7,549 bases of DNA from DATKMG01 sp035541995 (GTDB lineage: Bacteria; Acidobacteriota; Terriglobia; Versatilivoradales; Versatilivoraceae): assembly GCA_035541995.1 (NCBI GenBank), contig DATKMG010000731.1, forward strand, positions 1-7,549, given 5' to 3'. Shown here one piece after another: positions 1 to 5,574 of this stretch. Position 1 is the first letter of the stretch; every line of letters starts with the position of its first letter. The translations under genes were made by a program, and so were the position numbers. Below the pieces are notes generated by a model. It worked only from the letters and a program-made list of their open reading frames with translations, did not search any database and was not told the origin of the DNA.

Positions 1-558
1 AAGATCGGGGATACGGTCGGGACCGTCCTGGAGAAAACGACTCTCTCCACCCGGCTGCGCACCGTGCGCAATGAGGAAGTCACCATCCCCAACGGCATTG
101 TGTTGACGAGCACAGTGGTCGATTTCAGTTCCCGGGCGGCATCCGAGGGTATCGTGTTGACAGTGACCGCGGGAATTGGCTATGACGTGGACTGGCGCAC
201 GGTTGAGGCCCTGATGATCGATGCCGCTAAACGGACGGAGAACATTCTAGCAGACCCGGCGCCGTATGTTCTTAAATCCGACCTTGGTAATTACGCGGTG
301 AACTATGATCTAATGGCCTGGACGAAATTGATCGACCGGCCGGACCGGTTGCTGAAAACCAGTTCAGACTTGCGTCGAAATGTCCTGGACGCCTTCAATG
401 CGGCCGGAGTCGAGATCATGACCCCCAGCGTGCTGTCCCACCGGGATGCAAGCAGTTTGGCTATCCCTACGGAATTGTTTCCCGAACGGCCCGTCCCACG
501 GGGAATAGCCATTGACCTGCGGAAGTTCGAAGAAAAAGGCAGGGGTAGCCATGATTGA
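1..558 (+). CDS. MscS-family small-conductance mechanosensitive channel, C-terminal part (5' truncated)
   Basis: The frame is open from base 1 and ends at TGA 556-558, giving 185 residues of the C-terminal part; the membrane helices lie upstream of the window. The visible part begins in the beta domain of MscS proteins: KIGDTVGTVLEKTTLSTRLR, then TVRNEEVTIPNG. The latter matches the family pattern in which an R-T-x-x-(N/D)-x-x-x-(V/I)-x-I-P-N segment closes the beta domain. The following alpha/beta domain (about residues 45-140 of the visible part) includes VTAGIGYDVDWRTVEALM and ends in VEIMTPSVLSHRDASSLAIP, a typical MscS end. The family opens under membrane tension to release solutes during osmotic downshock. 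The GTG at 64 is internal, not the start, because family homology extends upstream of it. No gene partner is visible downstream; a 784-bp repeat-rich gap follows. Confidence 0.88.
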   Translation, partial: KIGDTVGTVLEKTTLSTRLRTVRNEEVTIPNGIVLTSTVVDFSSRAASEGIVLTVTAGIGYDVDWRTVEALMIDAAKRTENILADPAPYVLKSDLGNYAVNYDLMAWTKLIDRPDRLLKTSSDLRRNVLDAFNAAGVEIMTPSVLSHRDASSLAIPTELFPERPVPRGIAIDLRKFEEKGRGSHD

Positions 559-611
559 TTTGTTCCTCGAATCAATCCTGGGCTTTTCAAAGGGATCCCG
601 AAGGGCCGTAT

Positions 612-634
612 ATGAACGCGGATAAACGCAAATC
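612..634. repeat. Solo copy of a dispersed 23-bp intergenic repeat
   Basis: ATGAACGCGGATAAACGCAA followed by ATC matches 2083-2105 at 19 of 23 positions. It also resembles the inner end of the inverted-repeat arms at 4412-4428 and, in reverse complement, 4653-4672. Sequences of this 'gatgaacgc-gataaacgc' style are a familiar dispersed intergenic family in several soil-bacterial genomes; that statement is recollection, whereas the within-window match is seen directly. Confidence 0.6.
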
Positions 635-760
635 GTGGGTGGCTTCGCATGACCTTTTCAATTCACCGCCGCGGATGAAATGGGACTGCGATTCCCTCAT
701 TTGAGAGGAGAAGCTGTGAAAAAATTGAAAGGTGGCTCCTCCCGGCAAAAAGCGTGCGCG

Positions 761-803
761 GGAGCGCCCGCTCCACCCGGGTGGAACGCGCGCTCCGCGC
801 GCG
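761..803. repeat. Cluster of three adjoining GC-rich palindromes
   Basis: Three hairpins abut or overlap. GGAGCG 761-766 pairs with CGCTCC 769-774 across a 2-nt loop. TCCACCCGGGTGGA 772-785 is a perfect 14-bp palindrome. CGCGCG 787-792 can pair with CGCGCG further right (796-801 or 798-803). Because the first two share bases 772-774, alternative folds compete. No T-run follows, so this is not a standard Rho-independent terminator; a REP-like intergenic repeat is the better reading. Confidence 0.65.
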
Positions 804-949
804 TTTTCGATCGTGGCTCGGAATCCCAGCAAGATTTCGGGCTGCCCCAATTCGATTTTTTCACAGCTACAGGGCCAGGGTGTTGTCTCTATTCCGGTCA
901 GCAGGGTTCTCTCGATAGAGGGACAATTCCCCGGCAGCCGTAGCTGTCG

Positions 950-1004
950 ACCCCCTTTGATAAGCTGAGCCTGTCCCACATCTTTCGCGCGGGACACAGG
1001 GGGT
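950..1004. repeat. Nested inverted repeat (hairpin)
   Basis: ACCCCCT 950-956 pairs perfectly with AGGGGGT 998-1004, and inside it TGTCCC 972-977 pairs with GGGACA 991-996. The segment 987-1000 (GCGCGGGACACAGG) recurs as an exact 14-nt reverse complement at 1263-1276, so this hairpin is also one end of a larger inverted pair spanning about 290 bp. No coding function is apparent. Confidence 0.65.
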
Positions 1005-1034
1005 ACCGAGAACCCGCGCCAGTAGCGTGTTTTC

Positions 1035-1112
1035 AGCCCTGTAAGGGCTAGAGAATGTAGCCCAGGGCAAAGGAGCGAGTGACGGCGGTCACTCGCGACT
1101 GCCGCCCTGGGT
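1035..1112. repeat. Double-hairpin repeat element
   Basis: A first hairpin, AGCCCT 1035-1040 / AGGGCT 1044-1049, has a 3-nt loop. A second, longer one pairs GCCCAGGGC 1060-1068 with GCCCTGGGT 1104-1112 (one G-T pair). Nested inside it is a perfect 9-bp stem, GCGAGTGAC 1075-1083 / GTCACTCGC 1088-1096, with loop GGCG. The 'agccct-agggct ... gcccagggc' layout is one I recognise as a recurring intergenic repeat of planctomycete and verrucomicrobial type genomes; only one copy is in this window, so its repeat status here is inference. Confidence 0.65.
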
Positions 1113-1133
1113 TCAAGACGAGCGAGATACGCC

Positions 1134-1216
1134 CCTCTCCCCCGCACACCAGAGCAGAATGGGCCAAAGCCCTGTCCCAGCGCGGGGGAGAGGATGAAGC
1201 TTTGATAAAGCTTCAT
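1134..1216. repeat. Two adjoining perfect inverted repeats
   Basis: CCTCTCCCCCGC 1134-1145 is the exact reverse complement of GCGGGGGAGAGG 1182-1193. Between the arms lies a small hairpin, GGGC 1161-1164 / GCCC 1169-1172. Directly after the right arm, with no spacer, comes ATGAAGCTTT 1194-1203 / AAAGCTTCAT 1207-1216, a perfect 10-bp stem with loop GAT. The following bases are G-rich rather than T-rich, so terminator function is not supported on the plus strand. Confidence 0.7.
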
Positions 1217-1295
1217 GGGAGTGGGGGTGATATTTCATTTCGCCATGCCTTTGTACGCACCTCCTGTGTCCCGCGCACCTACTTTTGGGTAAAGA

Positions 1296-1313
1296 CCCCC
1301 TTTGCCAAGGGGG
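1296..1313. repeat. Hairpin just upstream of the carbonic anhydrase ribosome site
   Basis: CCCCCTT 1296-1302 pairs perfectly with AAGGGGG 1307-1313 across a 4-nt loop. It ends 9 bases before the Shine-Dalgarno AAGGAGGA (1323-1330). The sequence resembles the widespread 'ccccctttgccaaggggg' intergenic repeat seen in many bacteria (recollection). Its position could affect translation or transcript stability of the following gene, but no evidence shows this. Confidence 0.6.
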
Positions 1314-1322
1314 AATTTCATG

Positions 1323-1330
1323 AAGGAGGA
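1323..1330 (+). promoter_or_regulatory. Strong Shine-Dalgarno deciding the carbonic anhydrase start
   Basis: AAGGAGGA lies 12 nt before ATG 1343. The spacing is on the long side, but no other in-frame start nearby has a comparable site, and the protein from 1343 has the expected family N terminus. Confidence 0.7.
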
Positions 1331-1342
1331 ATATTACCACCC

Positions 1343-1963
1343 ATGACTGACACCGAACCCCATGGTCCCGGCCTTTCCGCAGATGAAGCGCTCCAGCGTC
1401 TCATCGAAGGGAACGACCGATTCCTGCGAGGGGAGACACATTTTCCAAGATTCCAAAAGGAGGTTCTGGCGAATCTCACCAAGGGACAGAAGCCGTACAC
1501 AACGATTCTGGGCTGCAGTGACTCGCGGGTCCCCCCTGAGTTGATATTCGACGCAAGCTTTGGCGAACTCTTCGTCGTGCGCGTCGCTGGCAACACAGCC
1601 TCGGCGGAGGTCATGGGCAGCTTTCAATATGCCGGCTCCCATTTGGGGACTCCACTCTTCGTAGTTTTGGGGCATGAGGGGTGCGGAGCGGTCAGCGCGG
1701 CTTTGGAAACGAAATTTCGAGGCGTCCAGCATCTCTCCCGGATTCAGATCCTGGTAGACAGCATTATGCCGGCGATGCCTGACTTTGATCCTCAACTCCC
1801 GCCGGAGGTATGCCTTGCCCAGGCCGTCGAAGCCAATGTTCGGTGGACAATCCGGCGACTCAAAGAGACGCCCGAGGGCCAGAAGCGCCTGGCAGAAGGG
1901 CGCATCAGAATCGTCGGCGCCATCTACGAGATCGAGACCGGCCGCGTCAGGTTTTTGAAATAG
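1343..1963 (+). CDS. Beta-class carbonic anhydrase
   Basis: This 206-residue protein should catalyse reversible hydration of CO2 to bicarbonate in the cytoplasm; no signal peptide is seen. The zinc ligands are C58 in CSDSRVPPE (with the D60-R62 dyad), H111 and C114 in LGHEGCGAV, the full set for beta carbonic anhydrases. Other family segments are ALQRLIEGNDRFLRG at 16-30, FGELFVVRVAGN at 73-84 and the C-terminal VGAIYEIETGRVRFL. Length is normal for the family. ATG 1343 was chosen because it follows a strong ribosome site and the frame upstream, open from GTG 1079, encodes only palindromic repeat sequence. It stands alone on the plus strand, with a two-component operon pointing toward it. Exact clade is not assigned, so no symbol is given. 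Confidence 0.93.
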   Translation: MTDTEPHGPGLSADEALQRLIEGNDRFLRGETHFPRFQKEVLANLTKGQKPYTTILGCSDSRVPPELIFDASFGELFVVRVAGNTASAEVMGSFQYAGSHLGTPLFVVLGHEGCGAVSAALETKFRGVQHLSRIQILVDSIMPAMPDFDPQLPPEVCLAQAVEANVRWTIRRLKETPEGQKRLAEGRIRIVGAIYEIETGRVRFLK

Positions 1964-2480
1964 GAGAAAATCCTAAGTGTGAACTGCTGGTCTTCTCACC
2001 TTCAAGGAACAATACTCGGGGACTTCCAAAAAAAGCCAAACGCAGAGGCGCAAAGAAAAGTGCGGGACACAGATGGCCGCGGATGAACACTGAACAACGC
2101 AAATCGATGAGACAAATATCGGAATGGAGATCGCGGGATCTGAAGGCATAAGATTCAAGGCCGAACAATGAACCACAGAGGCACAGAGGCCACAATGACA
2201 AACTTGCATGGATTGGGAACGCAGCTCCCGATTCAGTTTGCGAATCCTTGGCTTGTTGTCCGTGGCCTCTCGCCAACAGCGCTCGCCTTTTGAAGAGATT
2301 TCACTAGAACAAATTGAATCTGAGGTCACTGACTCAGGTGATCTTCAACTCTGTGTTCTCTGTGGTGAGCCCTTCACCAGTGCAATCCCATGCATCTGGG
2401 ATTATTCTCTGCGCCTTTGCGCCTCTGCATTTTGCTTTTGGTTTTCGTAGTGAGATATTCGAGCTAGCGGCCTCAATGGG
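1964..2480. other. 517-bp intergenic region between convergent genes, mostly repeat element
   Basis: This gap separates the carbonic anhydrase (plus) from the response regulator (minus), so both genes end in it. No Rho-independent terminator with a T-run could be seen. Frames of about 110 residues on the minus strand (1947-2329) run through low-complexity repeat sequence and include strings such as LCASVV that typify translated intergenic repeats. About 420 bp is taken up by the nested inverted-repeat element at 2029-2450. Confidence 0.65.
2029..2450. repeat. Nested imperfect inverted-repeat element, copy 1
   Basis: Outer arms: GCAGAGGCGCAAAG 2042-2055 is the exact reverse complement of 2415-2428, and A-rich/T-rich flanks extend the similarity on both sides. 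Inner arms: ACCACAGAGGCACAGAGG 2172-2189 is an imperfect reverse complement of 2349-2366. The left half also carries a dispersed 23-bp motif (2083-2105) shared with 612-634. The segment 2171-2193 matches 4365-4387 at 21 of 23 positions, linking this element to copy 2. No open frame for a transposase is present, so it is at most non-autonomous. Element ends are approximate. Confidence 0.6.
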
Positions 2481-3140
2481 TTAATTGTTGACGGCTGGGG
2501 GCGCCGCTAACAAACCGCACTGCAGGGCGTGAAGGGTCAATTCGGCAGTAGTACGAAATCCCAGCTTGTCCATGAGGTTGGATTTGTGAAAGACCACAGT
2601 CCGACAGCTAACATCGAGAATATTGGCGATCCCCCGAATTGTGCGGCCTTCAGCCACGAGTTGAAGAACCTCGCGCTCCCGCTGGGTGAGTACAGTGGCT
2701 GGTCGGCCTGACTGCCTGCAAGTTTGCGGCTTCTCGGCAAGGACGTCGACGGCCATGCGCGGGCACACGTAAACCCGATCATTCAACACCTCGTGAATGG
2801 CCCGGCCAAGAGTCTCCGCAGCCGAGTTCTTCAGGATATAGCCGGAAGCCCCCACTCGAAGTGCTTCTTTTGCAAGTTCCACGTCGGCATGCATGGAAAG
2901 AAAGATGACCTTTGACCGGGAATCTTTCTTCTTCAGCTGGCGGACCGCTTCGATTCCACTGAGCAGAGGCATCGAGATGTCGACGATTATGACGTCCGGA
3001 GTCAGCCTGGCAGCCATCTCCAGCATTGCCCGGCCATCCCCTGCCTTTCCTACCACCTCAAAATCCGGCTCCAACAAACGGGCCAGGCCTTCCAGAACAA
3101 TAGTATGATCGTCAGCCAGCAAAAGTCTTGGTTTTCCCAT
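2481..3140 (-). CDS. NarL/LuxR-family two-component response regulator
   Basis: This is a 219-residue cytoplasmic transcription regulator. The receiver domain (about 4-120) has the acidic pair D10-D11 in LLLADDH, phosphoacceptor D54 in DVIIVDISMP, switch residue S82 and invariant K104 in YILK. A short linker leads to a LuxR-type helix-turn-helix at 151-194: LTQREREVLQLVAEG, then IANILDVSCRTVVFHKSNLM and DKLG. ATG 3140 is preferred over upstream ATGs (3158, 3200) because the protein then begins MGKPRLLLADDH, as receivers do, and GAGAGG sits 4 nt before it. It lies 31 nt downstream of the kinase stop on the same strand, so the two form an operon and the kinase is the probable partner. Target genes cannot be read from the sequence. 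Confidence 0.92.
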   Translation of the reverse strand: MGKPRLLLADDHTIVLEGLARLLEPDFEVVGKAGDGRAMLEMAARLTPDVIIVDISMPLLSGIEAVRQLKKKDSRSKVIFLSMHADVELAKEALRVGASGYILKNSAAETLGRAIHEVLNDRVYVCPRMAVDVLAEKPQTCRQSGRPATVLTQREREVLQLVAEGRTIRGIANILDVSCRTVVFHKSNLMDKLGFRTTAELTLHALQCGLLAAPPAVNN

Positions 3141-3171
3141 GATTCCTCTCAGATCCATTGATGTATCTGCT

Positions 3172-3999
3172 CTATCTGACAGGGACTCGAACCTCCACAC
3201 TGGTCCCCTTACCGGGAGCGGACTTGATCGCCACAGATCCCGATAACAGCTGGACTCGCTCTCGAATGCTTATTAGTCCCAAACACTTGCCTGCCATGGG
3301 AATCGTGCTGTCAAACCCGACCCCCTTGTCCTCAATGCGGAGTCGAATTTCGTGGCCCTCCTGATTGATTTCTACGCAGGCTTCCTGAGCGCGGGAGTGT
3401 TTTGCCACGTTGCGAAGTGCCTCCTGAGTAATGCGGTAGAGGCAAACTGCCGCCTCCTGAGGCACCGGGGCCAGCCAGGGAGCGACCTGGAACCACACCC
3501 GTATCCCTTGATTCCGGCTGAATTCGGCGCAATGGCCTCGTAAGGCCGGGATGAGCCCCAGGTGCTCCAGGGCAGCCGGGTGAAGCTGATGCGTCATGCG
3601 ATGGAGATCGTTGGAGAGTCCCTCACTGCGGTCCCGCAATTTCAACAGCTGTTGGCGAATGCCGGACTCCGCCTCGGGAACCTGTCTAGCCAGCATTCCC
3701 AGTTCCACCGTCAGCATCGCCAGCTGTTGGTTCAGGCCGTCGTGAAGTTCGCGTGCCAGTCTTCGCCGTTCTTCCTCCTGCGCTTGGATCAGCCTGCCTG
3801 CCAAAGCTTGAAACGCTTCACCGACCCGTGTGCGTTCTGCCGCAACGCCGACTATGATATCCTCCAGAGACGTTCCCGAAAGGTCATCTTCATCACAGTC
3901 GCTGACTTTCTGGCTGGCCCGAACTGACTTGCTCATCCGCGTTCGAGTTGAGGCCGACTTTTCAATTCGATCATCCCAGATTCTGAATTTAGCATTCAT
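3172..3999 (-). CDS. Soluble HisKA_3-type sensor histidine kinase
   Basis: From ATG 3999 this is 275 residues. After a poorly conserved N terminus of about 45 residues, a likely coiled coil with QAQEEERRRLARELHDGL carries phosphoacceptor H86 (HisKA_3 pattern). The HATPase domain follows: N-box QEALRNVAKHS (N197), IEDKGVGFD (D224, G226, G228) and GKGTS near 263-267. These are the marks of NarX/DesK/LiaS-type kinases, which pair with NarL-type regulators such as the one encoded next. No transmembrane helix, PAS or GAF domain is visible, so the input is unknown and may be cytoplasmic or a partner protein. The start is uncertain: neither ATG 3999 nor ATG 3936 has a clear ribosome site, and the frame is open upstream to ATG 4122, but the extra 41 residues look non-conserved. 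Confidence 0.87.
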   Translation of the reverse strand: MNAKFRIWDDRIEKSASTRTRMSKSVRASQKVSDCDEDDLSGTSLEDIIVGVAAERTRVGEAFQALAGRLIQAQEEERRRLARELHDGLNQQLAMLTVELGMLARQVPEAESGIRQQLLKLRDRSEGLSNDLHRMTHQLHPAALEHLGLIPALRGHCAEFSRNQGIRVWFQVAPWLAPVPQEAAVCLYRITQEALRNVAKHSRAQEACVEINQEGHEIRLRIEDKGVGFDSTIPMAGKCLGLISIRERVQLLSGSVAIKSAPGKGTSVEVRVPVR

Positions 4000-4364
4000 G
4001 CGGAACTCTGTTAATGAATAGGTGTGGTGGTTTATATCGGCAAAAACAGCTGGCCCCTCTGCCCTGCCAAAGATTGATATATCATTCTGAATACCAATCT
4101 CCACCGTTGAGACGGCTATCATTTAAGCATTATGAAAACAAATATATCCGGACTCCAACCCTAGAAGAACACAGAAGAATGACAACAGAAAATGGACGGT
4201 ATTGCGACCTTAAGTCGCCCTGCCGTCCCTGAGACGCTAAAACAAAACCTCTGTCTGATTTATGACACTAAGTGCATGATTTCATAAATACGGTAACTAA
4301 ACTTAAAGTGCAGGGAATGTGGAGGGCGGTGTCCTAACCGGCACTCTGACAGCGACTGAGAACT
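4000..4364. other. Upstream region of the two-component operon, relatively AT-rich, no gene seen
   Basis: This stretch should hold the minus-strand promoter of the kinase-regulator operon. By eye it is more AT-rich than the flanking DNA, but I could not find a -35/-10 pair with good spacing. The only clear structure is the nested palindrome at 4258-4289. The plus-strand frame 4014-4232 (72 codons) has no recognisable features and is taken as chance. Confidence 0.5.
4258..4289. promoter_or_regulatory. Operator-like nested palindrome upstream of the two-component operon
   Basis: ATTTATGA 4258-4265 is the exact reverse complement of TCATAAAT 4282-4289. Immediately inside the left arm is a second dyad, CACT-A-AGTG (4266-4274). 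The AT-rich 8-bp arms with a 16-bp spacer look like a dimeric regulator site. It lies about 260 bp upstream of the kinase start and about 640 bp upstream of the LEA-like gene. No regulator is assigned. Confidence 0.35.
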
Positions 4365-4731
4365 AACCACAAAGGCACAAAGGCCACGGAGGAAAGCCCA
4401 AAAACAGGAGCCGCAAATAAACGCGAATCTGTGTGGGTATTCCTTTCCTGGCGCTGTGCGTCGTGCCCCCGATGGTGAAAGTCCACGACTGCGACACAGA
4501 AGACACGGAGTCGAATCTCACGTGGAGCTAAGGACCCACGGATTCACGTTGTCTTCTCGGTTTTTCTTCAATGGGTTCATCCTCATTTATGCATGAATCC
4601 TGATTCAACCACCCAAGCGGGGTTTTGGTTCGAATCTTCGCCTCATCGATTTACGTTCATCTGCGTTCATTTGCGGCTCCTGTTTCTGGGGCTCTTCTCT
4701 GTGGTCTTTGTGCCTCTGTGGTTCATTGTTG
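4365..4731. repeat. Nested imperfect inverted-repeat element, copy 2
   Basis: The left arm (about 4365-4428) and right arm (about 4661-4723) are diverged reverse complements. They contain a perfect 17-nt core, 4402-4418 against 4669-4685, and outer ends matching at 21 of 23 positions (4365-4387 against 4701-4723). Nested inside, AGAAGAC 4498-4504, GAATC 4513-4517 and CGTGG 4521-4525 pair in order with GTCTTCT 4551-4557, GATTC 4541-4545 and CCACG 4536-4540, forming a large central hairpin. There is no transposase frame. The arm ends are related to copy 1 at 2171-2193. Confidence 0.7.
4455..4499 (+). other. Hairpin with weak resemblance to a group II intron 5' end
   Basis: GTCGTG 4460-4465 pairs perfectly with CACGAC 4484-4489, and weaker pairing extends outward (TGTGC with GCGACA). 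The loop contains GATGGTGAAAGTCC, a phrase like those found in domain I of some bacterial group II introns. There is no reverse transcriptase, no domain V/VI and no space for a full intron, so at most this is a fragment captured in the repeat element. The resemblance is from memory and weak. Confidence 0.2.
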
Positions 4732-4783
4732 GTTTCCGCAACAGGCCTTGTTAAGTCCTGGTGGCGAAAATGCACGCTCACCT

Positions 4784-4804
4784 CAAAGGCGCGGAGGCGC
4801 AGAG
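4784..4804. repeat. Solo arm of the dispersed 'aaggcgc-gaggcgcag' repeat
   Basis: CAAAGGCGCGGAGGCGCAGA (4784-4803) resembles the outer arm of copy 1 (2042-2055 and the reverse complement of 2411-2428). It lies just outside the right end of copy 2, without a visible inverted partner nearby, and may be the remnant of another element. Confidence 0.45.
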
Positions 4805-4917
4805 AGGAATTTTCTCTGGTAAGCTTTTTTTGTTGGACTTAAAAAAAACAGATTTTCCCGGGGGCACTCTGTGGTATATTTCCCCCGCCGTCGCTGATAC
4901 CTTCATTAAGTCGAACC

Positions 4918-4923
4918 AAGGAG
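4918..4923 (+). promoter_or_regulatory. Ribosome binding site of the LEA-like gene
   Basis: AAGGAG lies 8 nt before ATG 4932. This fixes the start, since the frame is open further upstream to 4761 through repeat sequence, and only the 4932 start gives a proper signal peptide. A TATATT at 4875-4880 could be a -10 element, but no good -35 is present. Confidence 0.7.
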
Positions 4924-4931
4924 AATTGCAT

Positions 4932-5450
4932 ATGAGACATTTTTCTTTATTAATTGCTCTTTTATTCACCGGTCTCTTGTTCGGCCCTTCGCAGTCTGCG
5001 ATTGCGCAAGCGGGCAAGGAGGTAGAAAAGGGAGCTGAGGAGGTGGGGAAAGACACGTCTAAGGCAGCCAAGAAAACCGAAAAGGGAGCTGAGGCAGCTG
5101 CCAAAGACACAGCCAAGGGCAGTGAGAAAGTTGCCGGGGCCAGCACGGGAGCAGGAAAAGCAACAGGCAAGGCTGTAACTAAAGGAGCTGAGAAGACCGG
5201 GAAAAGTGCAGAGAAGGGAGCCGGAACGGCAAGCAAAGACGCAACCAAAGGTGGGGAGAAGGCTGCCGCCGCCACCGCGGAAGCGGGAAAGGCTACCGGC
5301 AAGGGCGTAGCTAAAGGAGCTGAGAAGACCGGGGAAGGAGCGGAGAAGGGAGCCGAGGCGGTTGGCAAGGACACGGCTAAAGGCGTGGGAAAAGTGTTTG
5401 GGGGAAAAAAGAAAACCACGGATACTAAATCCACTGGAGAGCAAAAATAA
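4932..5450 (+). CDS. Exported lysine/alanine/glycine-rich LEA-like repeat protein
   Basis: This 172-residue protein starts with a clear Sec signal peptide: MRH, a hydrophobic core LLIALLFTGLLF, and probable cleavage after A25 (AIA|Q). The mature part of about 147 residues is low in complexity: 32 lysines against about 21 acidic residues, no cysteine, no tryptophan and one phenylalanine. It is built from 11-residue units of the type KGAEKxGxxAx. Two 44-residue repeats (51-94 and 95-138) share order and phase, and partial units flank them at 33-43 and 139-154. Eleven-residue amphipathic repeats are the hallmark of group 3 LEA proteins, which are unstructured or helical and often protect against drying or freezing. 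Function here is inferred from composition only; a histone-H1-like or envelope-binding role is possible. The C terminus (KKKTTDTKSTGEQK) is polar. It appears to be a single-gene unit. Confidence 0.8.
   Translation: MRHFSLLIALLFTGLLFGPSQSAIAQAGKEVEKGAEEVGKDTSKAAKKTEKGAEAAAKDTAKGSEKVAGASTGAGKATGKAVTKGAEKTGKSAEKGAGTASKDATKGGEKAAAATAEAGKATGKGVAKGAEKTGEGAEKGAEAVGKDTAKGVGKVFGGKKKTTDTKSTGEQK
5082..5393 (+). repeat. In-frame 132-bp tandem repeats within the LEA-like gene
   Basis: Unit A is 5082-5213, unit B 5214-5345, and a partial unit C runs 5346-5393. Each full unit encodes 44 residues as four 11-mers. A and B share KATGK at 76-80 and 120-124, and KGAEKTG at 84-90 and 128-134. The partial C resembles both the start of A and the earlier 33-43 (KGAEEVGKDTS against KGAEAVGKDTA). 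Confidence 0.85.
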
Positions 5451-5574
5451 ATTGCGCTACCTGTCTATGTTTACAGTTCCAGTGCAAAAAGAGTCCTGCC
5501 ACACTCCAGATGTCACGGCATTCTCCTCGCACAGGGGGTGCTAGGACCCGGTCCAACCTGAAAGCTGTGGGTCT

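Larger units (their letters stand above)
559..1342. other. 784-bp gap without a convincing gene, filled with palindromic repeats
   Basis: No reading frame here looks like a conserved protein. From about 760 to 1313 the DNA is a near-continuous series of perfect or near-perfect hairpins, listed separately, and its GC is skewed by runs of C and G. Long frames on both strands (for example 587-1216 minus and the upstream extension of the carbonic anhydrase frame from 1079) run straight through the palindromes and are best read as chance frames over repeats. A small plus-strand frame starting at GTG 716, behind a GAGAGGAG at 703-710, is the only one with a plausible ribosome site, but its product resembles nothing I know. 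Confidence 0.7.

Noticed and set aside
716..943. Small plus-strand frame from GTG 716 with GAGAGGAG upstream
   Set aside because: The ribosome-like site is suggestive, but the product is rich in repeat-derived arginine, proline and glycine strings with no family resemblance. Kept only as a possibility.
587..1216. 209-codon minus-strand frame
   Set aside because: It runs through at least six palindromes, has no recognisable domain and no clear ribosome site; its length comes from GC-rich repeats that lack stop codons.
1079..1342. N-terminal extension of the carbonic anhydrase frame
   Set aside because: The 88 extra codons translate hairpin repeats; the strong ribosome site at 1323-1330 and the family N terminus both support ATG 1343.
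1947..2329. Minus-strand frames of 109 and 118 codons
   Set aside because: They translate the nested repeat element; cysteine/leucine-rich strings of this kind are typical of intergenic repeats, not proteins.
4840..4890. Promoter for the LEA-like gene (TATATT 4875-4880)
   Set aside because: No -35 element at suitable spacing. The TATATT sits in the loop of a small inverted repeat (4859-4864 / 4882-4887), so a promoter call would be guesswork.
4778..5444. Long minus-strand frames opposite the LEA-like gene
   Set aside because: These are complements of the lysine/alanine-rich repeat gene; the plus frame has a signal peptide, a ribosome site and 11-residue periodicity, and the minus frames do not.
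5529..5554. Small dyads upstream of atpB (5529-5541 and 5544-5554)
   Set aside because: The stems are only 4-5 bp and no T-run follows; they are too short to call a terminator or leader structure.
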